NCBI GenBank assembly: GCA_001804205.1 | Contig: MHFM01000048.1 | Location: 4,992 to 26,999 of the forward strand | DNA from: Omnitrophica bacterium RIFCSPLOWO2_01_FULL_45_10b | Lineage (GTDB): Bacteria > Omnitrophota > Omnitrophia > Omnitrophales > Danuiimicrobiaceae | DNA: 22,008 nt | Direction: 5' to 3' | In this document: in pieces, positions 7,341-13,514 of the stretch | Layout: each line of letters starts with the position of its first letter | Position numbering within the stretch: the first letter of the stretch is position 1 | Program-made: the position numbers and the translations under genes | Notes under the pieces: model-generated | What the model saw: only the letters and a program-made list of their open reading frames with translations | Told to the model about the DNA's origin: nothing | Database searches by the model: none

Positions 7341-7362
7341 AAAATGAGTGCGTACTGAGCAT

Positions 7363-7371
7363 ATTATAACA
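7363..7371 (-). promoter_or_regulatory. Extended -10 promoter candidate for the gcv operon
   Basis: On the minus strand the gap before gcvT reads TGTTATAAT, a full extended -10 (TGnTATAAT). No convincing -35 is found at the usual spacing. The predicted start of transcription is near 7355, about 15 bases before the gcvT ATG. A small CGCT/AGCG hairpin followed by CTTTTGTT (about 7370-7389) lies just upstream and may act as a weak terminator for rluD. Confidence 0.5.
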
Positions 7372-7394
7372 AAAGCGCTGAGGATAGCGAGGGG

Positions 7395-8303
7395 TTAATC
7401 CTTAAGTTGTTTCAAGGCGGCTTCCATATCCTGCGGCAGATCAGAACTGAAAAACATTTTCTCTTTCGTCCGAGGATGCATAAAGCCCAATTCTTTCGCA
7501 TGAAGTGCTTGGCGTTGAATTAAACTTGAACTTACCCCATACACCGTATCGCCGAGCACGGGATATCCGAGCGTGCGAAGATGCACCCTGATTTGATGAG
7601 TTCTCCCCGTTTCCGGCCTTGCTTCAACAAGCGTTGCTTGATCAAATCGCTTCAAAACACGGACATTCGTAACTGAAGGCTTGCCCCCATCCGCTCGAAC
7701 CACCACTTTCTTGCGATTCATAAGCGAACGGCCAAGAGGATCGCTTGCACGCATTTCATCGTGTTGAACCACGCCTTTCACAAGGGCCCAATAACGGCGG
7801 TCAATCTTATGATGTTTAAATTGATCCGCTAAAAGTCGGTGCGCTGTATCATTCTTTGCGATGACCAATAACCCTGAGGTGTCCTTATCCAATCGATGGA
7901 CAATACCGGGCCGCACCGCATCGCCTACCGAAGAAAGTGATTGAGTATAATGAAGAAGCGCGTTGACAAGAGTGCCTTTCGGATTTCCGCATCCCGGATG
8001 AACCACCATCCCGGCCGGTTTGTTGATGACGATAATATCCTCATCCTCATACACAACGTCAATTGGGATCGACTCTGCTCGGGTTAAATCCTGAGGCTCT
8101 TGTTGATAATCGATTGAGATTTCATCTCCCGGCAGAATTCGTGTGTGCGGTTTTACGGGCTTACGGTTGAGCTGGACTTTGCCTTCTTCAATCAGCTGCT
8201 TGATTTTGGTGCGTGAAAAAGTTTCAACCAATGTCTGGGCTAGGAAATAGTCGAGCCGAATGTTTGAAGTTTCAGGTGGGACGATGAGCTGCTTTATTTC
8301 CAT
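7395..8303 (-). CDS. RluA/RluD-family rRNA pseudouridine synthase
   Basis: Converts specific uridines of large-subunit rRNA to pseudouridine. The 302 residues hold an S4-like RNA-binding domain (about 14-75, RLDYFLAQTL...FSRTKIKQLIEEGKVQLNRK) and the RluA catalytic domain: INKPAGMVVHPG (93-104), the signature PGIVHRLDKDTSGLLVIAKN with catalytic Asp139, and ETGRTHQIRVHLRTLGYPVLGD near the C-terminus. Domain order and length fit RluD (positions 1911/1915/1917 in E. coli), although RluA-type paralogues are hard to separate. The start at 8303 overlaps the lgt 3' end by 32 bases; AAGGGG lies about 15 bases upstream. It closes the dksA-lspA-lgt-rluD string, a gene order common in bacteria. Confidence 0.93.
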   Translation of the reverse strand: MEIKQLIVPPETSNIRLDYFLAQTLVETFSRTKIKQLIEEGKVQLNRKPVKPHTRILPGDEISIDYQQEPQDLTRAESIPIDVVYEDEDIIVINKPAGMVVHPGCGNPKGTLVNALLHYTQSLSSVGDAVRPGIVHRLDKDTSGLLVIAKNDTAHRLLADQFKHHKIDRRYWALVKGVVQHDEMRASDPLGRSLMNRKKVVVRADGGKPSVTNVRVLKRFDQATLVEARPETGRTHQIRVHLRTLGYPVLGDTVYGVSSSLIQRQALHAKELGFMHPRTKEKMFFSSDLPQDMEAALKQLKD

Positions 8304-9036
8304 GATGACTAGAACGACCCCTTAAAAATAGGACGAGCGTAATGCCAATGAACGCAAGGCTGATCCATTGATACAAAGTTAAATTTAAAAAAACGACAAG
8401 GTTATCCCCCCGGAAAAATTCAAAAATAAACCTCCCTGCGGGATATAAAATGAAATAAGCTGCGACCACCGTGCCGGACTTGTAGCGACGATAAAATAAA
8501 AACAAAAGGAACGCGGCCAAAGAAAAATTAAAAACCGATTCGTAAATTTGAGTAGGGTGAACGGGATATTTCAAAAACGGAAACGAAACAGCCCATGGCC
8601 AATGAGTTTCCTTGCCGTAACAGCAACCGTTCAAGAAACAGCCAATCCGGCCAAAGCCTTGGGCCAGCGCCAAAGCCGGAACGAATGAATCAAGTACGGA
8701 AAGAAATGGAAGTTGTTTGACCTTTGTAAAAATGATAAATCCTGTCAACCCCCCTACCAATCCGCCATATAAAACAATTCCGCCTTCCCAAATTTTGAAC
8801 ACATCGAGAGGTGAGGAACGAAAATAATCCCAAAATTGAATAATATAGAAAATTCTAGCGCCTGTAAATCCGCTTAAAACCACGACAATGGCAAGATCAA
8901 CGATAAGATCCGGATTGATAGAGATTTGTTTGGCATTGGCCCGAAGAAGCATGACCGCACATAAGACACCGACCGCCACCAAAATCCCAAAGGAATACAA
9001 ATGAACAGGGCCTAAGGATACCAAAATGGGGTGCAT
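8272..9036 (-). CDS. lgt: Prolipoprotein diacylglyceryl transferase
   Basis: Integral inner-membrane enzyme that moves diacylglycerol from phosphatidylglycerol to the lipobox cysteine of prolipoproteins. The 254 residues contain about seven hydrophobic segments. The N-terminal IHPILVSLGP-type start (here MHPILVSLGPVHLYSFG), IWEGGIVLYGGLVGG (82-96), the signature GRIGCFLNGCCYG (129-141) with Arg130, and YPVHPTQIYES (157-167) with His160 are all present. GRFIFEFFR near residue 200 carries the late conserved arginines. The GCFLNGCCYG form differs from the E. coli GNFINGELWG-type loop but is common outside Proteobacteria. The ATG lies two bases after the lspA stop, so the two lipoprotein steps are co-expressed. 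A C-terminal GRSSHHGNKAAHRPT tail is hydrophilic. Confidence 0.96.
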   Translation of the reverse strand: MHPILVSLGPVHLYSFGILVAVGVLCAVMLLRANAKQISINPDLIVDLAIVVVLSGFTGARIFYIIQFWDYFRSSPLDVFKIWEGGIVLYGGLVGGLTGFIIFTKVKQLPFLSVLDSFVPALALAQGFGRIGCFLNGCCYGKETHWPWAVSFPFLKYPVHPTQIYESVFNFSLAAFLLFLFYRRYKSGTVVAAYFILYPAGRFIFEFFRGDNLVVFLNLTLYQWISLAFIGITLVLFLRGRSSHHGNKAAHRPT

Positions 9037-9038
9037 AA

Positions 9039-9473
9039 TTAATGCTCACTCAAAGCAAACCAAATGAATAAAAATACACCGATGCTGATAAAGGAATCTG
9101 CTACGTTAAAAACAGGCCAGACTCGAAAGTCAAAAAAATCAATGACACGGCCAATTCGAATACGGTCAATCCAATTTCCGATGGCACCTCCTAGGATAAA
9201 ACCGTAAGCGACGCGACGCGGAAGTGGCCGGTCCCGAAAAAATACGGAAGCTGCCAATAAGCATAGGACACTGGCGGAAATGATGAAGGTCCAAAATTCA
9301 GGCCGGTCTTGAAACAGGCCGAAAGCGATGCCTGAATTTTCGACAAGGCTTAAGTGAAAAACATGCGGCAGGATCGGAATTGAGGTTTTCGGTTTTAAAA
9401 ACCAAACGGCTAAAAATTTCGCTAGCTGATCAAACAGAAGAACAATTCCAGCGATGCCATAGAGAATTCGCAT
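9039..9473 (-). CDS. lspA: Lipoprotein signal peptidase (signal peptidase II)
   Basis: Membrane aspartyl protease that cleaves lipoprotein signal peptides after Lgt has modified the cysteine. The 144 residues carry four hydrophobic segments and the family boxes: DQLAK (15-19), LVENSGIAFGLF (43-54), GGAIGNWIDRIRIGRVIDFFDF with catalytic Asp103, and VFNVADSFISIG with catalytic Asp126. Length is slightly short of E. coli (164) but usual for the family. It follows the TraR/DksA-type gene by 15 bases and precedes lgt by two bases. Confidence 0.96.
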   Translation of the reverse strand: MRILYGIAGIVLLFDQLAKFLAVWFLKPKTSIPILPHVFHLSLVENSGIAFGLFQDRPEFWTFIISASVLCLLAASVFFRDRPLPRRVAYGFILGGAIGNWIDRIRIGRVIDFFDFRVWPVFNVADSFISIGVFLFIWFALSEH

Positions 9474-9488
9474 GGAGACTCGAGAGAG

Positions 9489-9878
9489 TTATTCTCCCCG
9501 GCGTGCGTTTTTTTCTTCTTCCTCTTTACATTTAATGCAAAGCTTGGCGTACGGAACGGCTTTTAAACGCTTAGAGCTGATGGGCTTTGTGCAATTTTCG
9601 CAAACGCCGTAGGTACCTTCTTGAATCTTGCGCAATGCTTCGTCAATCCGATTAAGAAGCACTTGTTCATTAGAAGCAAGATCGAGAGAAAATTCACGGT
9701 CAAAATTATCCGTCGCCATATCTGCCATATGAAAGGAATAACCCGAAAGGTCGCCTGAAGCATCGCGCTGGCTTTTATTGAGGTTATCACGCTCAAGATG
9801 GTTGATTCCCTCGGCGATTTTGGTACGGTCTGATTCTAATTGAGCTTTTAATTTTTGCAGTTCTTCTTTTTCGATCAT
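9489..9878 (-). CDS. TraR/DksA-family C4 zinc-finger protein
   Basis: Small regulator of the DksA/TraR/YocK type, which can bind the secondary channel of RNA polymerase. The 129 residues start with a coiled-coil stretch (EELQKLKAQLESDRTKIAEGINHLE, about 4-30) and a DxxD-containing middle (MADMATDNFDREFSLDL, 51-67). The zinc finger has Cys93, Cys96, Cys114 and Cys117 (GVCENC...KLCIKC), with the usual GTYGVCE lead-in and RLKAVPYAKLC. The tail is charged. In many bacteria a gene of this family sits directly before lspA, as here. It starts after a strong promoter and a TAGGGG ribosome binding site. Whether it responds to ppGpp like true DksA is not shown; the coiled-coil acidic tip is not a clear DxxDxA. 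Confidence 0.93.
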   Translation of the reverse strand: MIEKEELQKLKAQLESDRTKIAEGINHLERDNLNKSQRDASGDLSGYSFHMADMATDNFDREFSLDLASNEQVLLNRIDEALRKIQEGTYGVCENCTKPISSKRLKAVPYAKLCIKCKEEEEKNARRGE

Positions 9879-9911
9879 GTTTTAGCCCCTAATGCCAATC
9901 AAAGAAAGCGG

Positions 9912-9939
9912 ATTATAACACTCACTTGTGCGAAGTCAA
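9912..9939 (-). promoter_or_regulatory. Strong sigma70-like promoter for dksA-lspA-lgt-rluD
   Basis: In the 78-base gap between the HD-GYP gene and the zinc-finger gene, the minus strand reads TTGACT (9934-9939), a 16-base spacer, then TATAAT (9912-9917). The -10 is preceded by TG at the extended position (TGTTATAAT). Transcription should start near 9905, leaving about 27 bases of leader. It is the best promoter match in the window and marks the lspA string as its own transcription unit, separate from the signalling cassette. Confidence 0.75.
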
Positions 9940-9956
9940 ACAAAAATAGGCCTCTT

Positions 9957-11222
9957 TTAGGAAGCAAGGCGATGGGCAGATTCTTCTTTATGATGTTTCC
10001 CATTCAGGGTTCGCTTATAGGCACGGATAAAGGCTTCAACAACATGTGGATCAAACTGCGTGCCGGCGCAACGTTCCAATTCTTTAAACGCCGCATCAAT
10101 AGGTTGGCCTTTGCTATAGCAACGCTTTGAGACGATTGCATGAAAAGAATCGACAACCGAAACGATTCGCGCCTCAAGTGGAATTTTTTCACCGCGCAAA
10201 CCATCCGGATAACCTGTGCCGTCATAGTTTTCGTGATGATGCAGAACCACATTAGCAACTTCCTTAAATCCGCTCAAAGGCTCTAGAATCTTAGCTCCCT
10301 TAGAGGGGTGCTGGCGCATGATTTTCCATTCTTCTTCCGTCAGTGAAGCGGGTTTCAAAAGAATATGGTCTGGAACACCGATCTTGCCTACATCATGTAG
10401 ATGAAGCGAAGCAACCAAAACATCCTTTTTACGGCCCGAAAGGTCGTAACCCATCTCTTGAGCAGTCATGATGCCCAGGCGTTCCACACCTTTGAGATGG
10501 CCTGCCGTATAAGGGTCTTTGGCATTCACTTCTTGCGCGAGTGACATCACAATTTGGTAATAGGTTTCTTGCTCTTTTTTGCGAAGCTCCGCAATTTCTT
10601 GAAGCCTAATTTCAAGTTCACGCTTTTGCTTTTCAAGCTGAAGATTTTTAGACAAAAGGTCTTCTTGATATTCCGCTGTTTTAATTGCCATAGAGGCATC
10701 ATTGGCCAACGTTTGGAAAAAAGATATTTCCTCTAACGAAAATTGTCCGCCTTTCAATTTATTCCCAAGAATCAGCACTCCCAATAACTCATCCTTATAA
10801 AAACCAGGGACACAGACCGTTGCTTTGAGCGTTTCCAAAACATCCTTTAGCTGAAGCAAACGCGCCTTCAACGGTGCGTTGTGATGGGTCATTTCAGAAT
10901 TCTGAAGCCACGAGGTGAGTTCGGTACATGCTAAAAAATCCTTGTTTAATTTCGCCTTCGGAGCCGGATCCGAAAACCATTGAATCAGGGGGTTGCTTTG
11001 GTCCAACTTGATGAGGTTAATGGGGATTCGATGACTGCCTTTAGAATCAACGAAAATATAACGGGATTTCAATTGGTCGAACATGAGGATGGAGGCATGG
11101 CTCAAGCCAACTTCTTTGACAATAAAGCGAACAATCATCTTGAGAAGCCGCCGCGGGTTTTTCACCCGAACCATTGTCTTCGCGGCGTTTTTAAGTGCTT
11201 CCTGGTAATCGTAGCTCGTCAT
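9957..11222 (-). CDS. GAF-HD-GYP protein, predicted cyclic-di-GMP phosphodiesterase
   Basis: Predicted to hydrolyse cyclic-di-GMP under control of an N-terminal sensor. The 421 residues form a GAF-like domain (about 20-185; LSHASILMFD, ATVCVPGFYKDELLGVLILGNKL, FSLEEISFFQTLANDASMAI), a coiled-coil linker (about 186-218) and an HD-GYP domain (about 222-405). Metal and substrate motifs are DPYTAGH (236-242), HLHDVGKIGVPD (274-285, with His276-Asp277), HHENYDGTGYP (329-339) and Asp358 in VVDSF. The region after Asp358 reads HAIVSKRCYSKG where the family usually has DA(L/M)TSDRPYRK, so this loop is divergent although the core ligands remain. There is no membrane segment, so it is cytosolic. It follows the response regulator by 177 bases with a possible promoter of its own, and is probably the output of the kinase-regulator pair. 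Confidence 0.93.
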   Translation of the reverse strand: MTSYDYQEALKNAAKTMVRVKNPRRLLKMIVRFIVKEVGLSHASILMFDQLKSRYIFVDSKGSHRIPINLIKLDQSNPLIQWFSDPAPKAKLNKDFLACTELTSWLQNSEMTHHNAPLKARLLQLKDVLETLKATVCVPGFYKDELLGVLILGNKLKGGQFSLEEISFFQTLANDASMAIKTAEYQEDLLSKNLQLEKQKRELEIRLQEIAELRKKEQETYYQIVMSLAQEVNAKDPYTAGHLKGVERLGIMTAQEMGYDLSGRKKDVLVASLHLHDVGKIGVPDHILLKPASLTEEEWKIMRQHPSKGAKILEPLSGFKEVANVVLHHHENYDGTGYPDGLRGEKIPLEARIVSVVDSFHAIVSKRCYSKGQPIDAAFKELERCAGTQFDPHVVEAFIRAYKRTLNGKHHKEESAHRLAS

Positions 11223-11399
11223 TGCTTATTCTTATACCTTCCCCTGTCAAAGCTCAACCTTATCAAATATAGCATTTCTGATTGGTATTTTCCAAGATAA
11301 GCCTAAAAAGAAGGGGTATCATCAATTCATGAAACGAATAGGATAGAACGGTAAGTACTTGAAATAAAAAGACTTACAGAAATTTTAGAGCGTGATAAG
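11223..11399 (-). promoter_or_regulatory. Gap with candidate promoter upstream of the HD-GYP gene
   Basis: In this 177-base gap the minus strand has TTGGAA (11290-11295), an 18-base spacer and TATATT (11266-11271), a modest sigma70-like promoter about 40 bases before the HD-GYP start. A GGGGAAGG ribosome binding site candidate lies near 11238-11245. A GTAAGT/ACTTAC 6-bp inverted repeat (about 11352-11378) sits after the response regulator stop but lacks a U tract, so I do not call it a terminator. No riboswitch pattern was recognised. Confidence 0.35.
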
Positions 11400-11777
11400 T
11401 TAGGAAGCGCCCGAGCTGGTTAAGGCCTCTATTTTCTCACGGACATCATTTTCCAGGTATTCCAAGCTTAAAGGCTTGGTAATGTAATTATCGGCCCCCA
11501 ACCTTAAGCATTCCTCAATTTTATCCCGGGTTTCAAGCGCGGTAACCATGATCACCTTCATGCGCGGGAATTTCTTCTTGAGCGTGCCAAGAACTTGAAT
11601 TCCATCCATCCCAGGCATTTTAATGTCCAATAAGACAACGTTCGGCTTAAACTGCTCTGCCGCTGTTAAAGCGGCCTGGCCAGAAGAAGCTGTCTTCACT
11701 TCATAATTCCTCTCTTCAAAAAAACTCTTCAGAAAATCACAAATCTCAACTTCATCATCCACAATTAAAAGTTTCAT
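11400..11777 (-). CDS. Single-domain (CheY-like) response regulator
   Basis: Receiver domain of 125 residues with no output domain. The acidic pocket VDDE is at 6-9, the phospho-acceptor is Asp51 in VVLLDIKMPGMDG (48-60), the switch threonine is Thr79 in VTA, and the conserved lysine is Lys101 in ITKP. The short tail after the last helix is SSGAS. It starts after a strong AGGAAGGAG ribosome binding site, 57 bases downstream of the histidine kinase, so the two are very likely a cognate pair. With no effector domain, it must act by binding a partner protein. The HD-GYP protein encoded next is the obvious candidate, though a phosphorelay is possible. Confidence 0.95.
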   Translation of the reverse strand: MKLLIVDDEVEICDFLKSFFEERNYEVKTASSGQAALTAAEQFKPNVVLLDIKMPGMDGIQVLGTLKKKFPRMKVIMVTALETRDKIEECLRLGADNYITKPLSLEYLENDVREKIEALTSSGAS

Positions 11778-11834
11778 CTGAAACTCCTTCCTATTTCCCT
11801 GCTGATCTTAAAAAAACATGTCACCATATTTTTC

Positions 11835-13439
11835 TTAACTGATCCCCATTGTTTCAAAAGCATTACCACCGCCTGAAAAATGCTCCTCGCTCAGACCGGC
11901 GGCCTTATGAGTCTGGCTCGCCTCATCATTAGCCTGTGGCTCAGAAGCGAAGGTTGAATGTTCCTGTTCACAAGGCAATTCAATCACAAACGTAGCCCCT
12001 TTACCGAAACAGCTCTCTGCATGAATAGAACCGTTATATTTATGGACAATTTGCTGGGTGACAAAAAGTCCAAGCCCTGTCGCTTCCTGGCGCGTAGTGA
12101 AAAAAGGGTGAAATACCTTTGGTAAATCCGCTTCTACAATCCCGGGGCCTGAATCAGAAACGCGAAGTTCGATCATTTTGTCCTGTTTCCGATACCGAAC
12201 GACCACCTGTACCGTCCCTTTTGTTCCAATAGCTTGTACGGCATTCAAAAATAGATTCAAAAAGGCTTCGCGGAGCTCCACAATATTTCCAAACCATTTT
12301 GGAATTGGGTGCTCAAAACGCTTCATCACCTGAATTTGGTCCAGTGATACCTGATACGATAACAAGGCAATGGTATCATTGACTACGGTTTCAAAATCAA
12401 TCGGTTCTTTAACCGACTTCGTCGATTCAGAAAACATAAGAAGTTTCCTAGTAATATCGGCCGCGCGCTTGGTTTGCTTGACAATCGTTTTTAAAACCTC
12501 CTCCACCTGCTCATCGTAAGCAATTTTATCCCGCTTGAGCAAAAGGATTTGAGCTTTCCCTGAAATAATGGTGAGTGGATTATGAATTTCATGGGCAATA
12601 CCGGTGGCCAACTGCGCAATGGCAGAGTGCTGGTTGGAATGAAGAAAACTGGACTGGATTTTCATCAGTTCTTCATTGCTTTCGGCCAATTCCTCAAATA
12701 ATGCGGCGGAATGAAATGCTCCTGATACTTCTTGAGCAAATTCAAAAAAGGATTTAATTTCCGGAGAAGTAAATGATTTGGCAATAGATTTTGGCATCAG
12801 ATTGATAGAACCGATTAATTCATCTTGAAACATCAGGGGAATGATGCAAGAAGCGTGAAGTTGTTCAAAGCAATGGGTCAACTGATTCGCCTCCTGCCAA
12901 GAAAAAGAATGAATGACGCGCCCCCGCTCCAACGGGATTTTGCAAGTTTTAAGCAGTTCAATCAAAAATGAATCGCCAGCCAGCTCGAAGTTTTTCCATT
13001 CACTCGGTTTTAAACCAAATGCAGATTCAATCTGGTATATCCCTTTGGCTTTACTAAATAAAAGAACGGAAGCGCTGCGAGCATCAAGAACTTCTCCGAA
13101 CGTGTTCACAATCAAATTAGCAAGCTCAAAAGAGTTTGGCACGCCTCTTGACGCACGCGCCAATTGGCCAAGCACGGAAAGATCCCTCACATGGGACCTA
13201 AACAGAACGGTTTTAAAGAGGTGCAAGATTAAATAATCGAGAGGCTTATAAAAAAGGGCGACGAGAAAAACAGAAAGCAAAAGCGCGGCAATATCGTTCG
13301 ATGACAAATCGTACTGAAAAAAGCGAAATGCGATAAAACGAAAGAGAGAATAAAAGAAGAAAACAAGAGCAAACAGACTTCCCGTGAGGATAAATCGCTT
13401 AAGAATTCGTTTCCGCTTCCTTAAATGAAAGTTCATCAT
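11835..13439 (-). CDS. Membrane-anchored GAF-containing sensor histidine kinase
   Basis: Sensor kinase of 534 residues. A basic N-terminus (RKRKRILKR) is followed by two hydrophobic segments (about 16-40 and 50-64) separated by a short polar loop, so almost nothing is exposed outside. A GAF-like domain follows (about 95-250, with SASVLLFSKAKGIYQI and CIIPLMFQDELIGSINLMPKS), then a coiled coil (LFEELAESNEELMKIQSSF). HisKA has the phospho-acceptor His283 in ATGIAHEIHNPL, and HATPase_c shows the N box NLFLNAVQAIG (395-405), G1 SDSGPGI (428-434), F box FHPFFTTR (443-450) and G2 TGLGLF (454-459). After the kinase core there is a low-complexity tail of about 45 residues rich in Ser, Glu, Ala and Gly, with no known role. 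The kinase type resembles NtrB/PAS-like soluble-input kinases. It heads the cassette with the receiver and HD-GYP genes. Confidence 0.95.
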   Translation of the reverse strand: MMNFHLRKRKRILKRFILTGSLFALVFFFYSLFRFIAFRFFQYDLSSNDIAALLLSVFLVALFYKPLDYLILHLFKTVLFRSHVRDLSVLGQLARASRGVPNSFELANLIVNTFGEVLDARSASVLLFSKAKGIYQIESAFGLKPSEWKNFELAGDSFLIELLKTCKIPLERGRVIHSFSWQEANQLTHCFEQLHASCIIPLMFQDELIGSINLMPKSIAKSFTSPEIKSFFEFAQEVSGAFHSAALFEELAESNEELMKIQSSFLHSNQHSAIAQLATGIAHEIHNPLTIISGKAQILLLKRDKIAYDEQVEEVLKTIVKQTKRAADITRKLLMFSESTKSVKEPIDFETVVNDTIALLSYQVSLDQIQVMKRFEHPIPKWFGNIVELREAFLNLFLNAVQAIGTKGTVQVVVRYRKQDKMIELRVSDSGPGIVEADLPKVFHPFFTTRQEATGLGLFVTQQIVHKYNGSIHAESCFGKGATFVIELPCEQEHSTFASEPQANDEASQTHKAAGLSEEHFSGGGNAFETMGIS

Positions 13440-13514
13440 GGATGCTTAAATTTGATTTGGTTTCATTATATCTGAACTAATTATCGGACAAATACTACTA
13501 TTTTTAAGTAGAAA
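13440..13514 (-). promoter_or_regulatory. ileS-to-kinase gap with -10 candidate
   Basis: The minus strand of this AT-rich gap has TATAAT at 13465-13470, about 25 bases before the kinase ATG, with TTGTCC 15 bases further upstream as a poor -35. A CTACT/AGTAG 5-bp hairpin follows the ileS stop but has no strong U run. The gap is a plausible boundary between the ileS operon and the signalling cassette. Confidence 0.35.

Noticed and set aside
9940..9960. Terminator after the HD-GYP gene around the AGGCCT palindrome
   Set aside because: The self-complementary core leaves no loop and the stem would be only a few pairs, so a working hairpin is unlikely.
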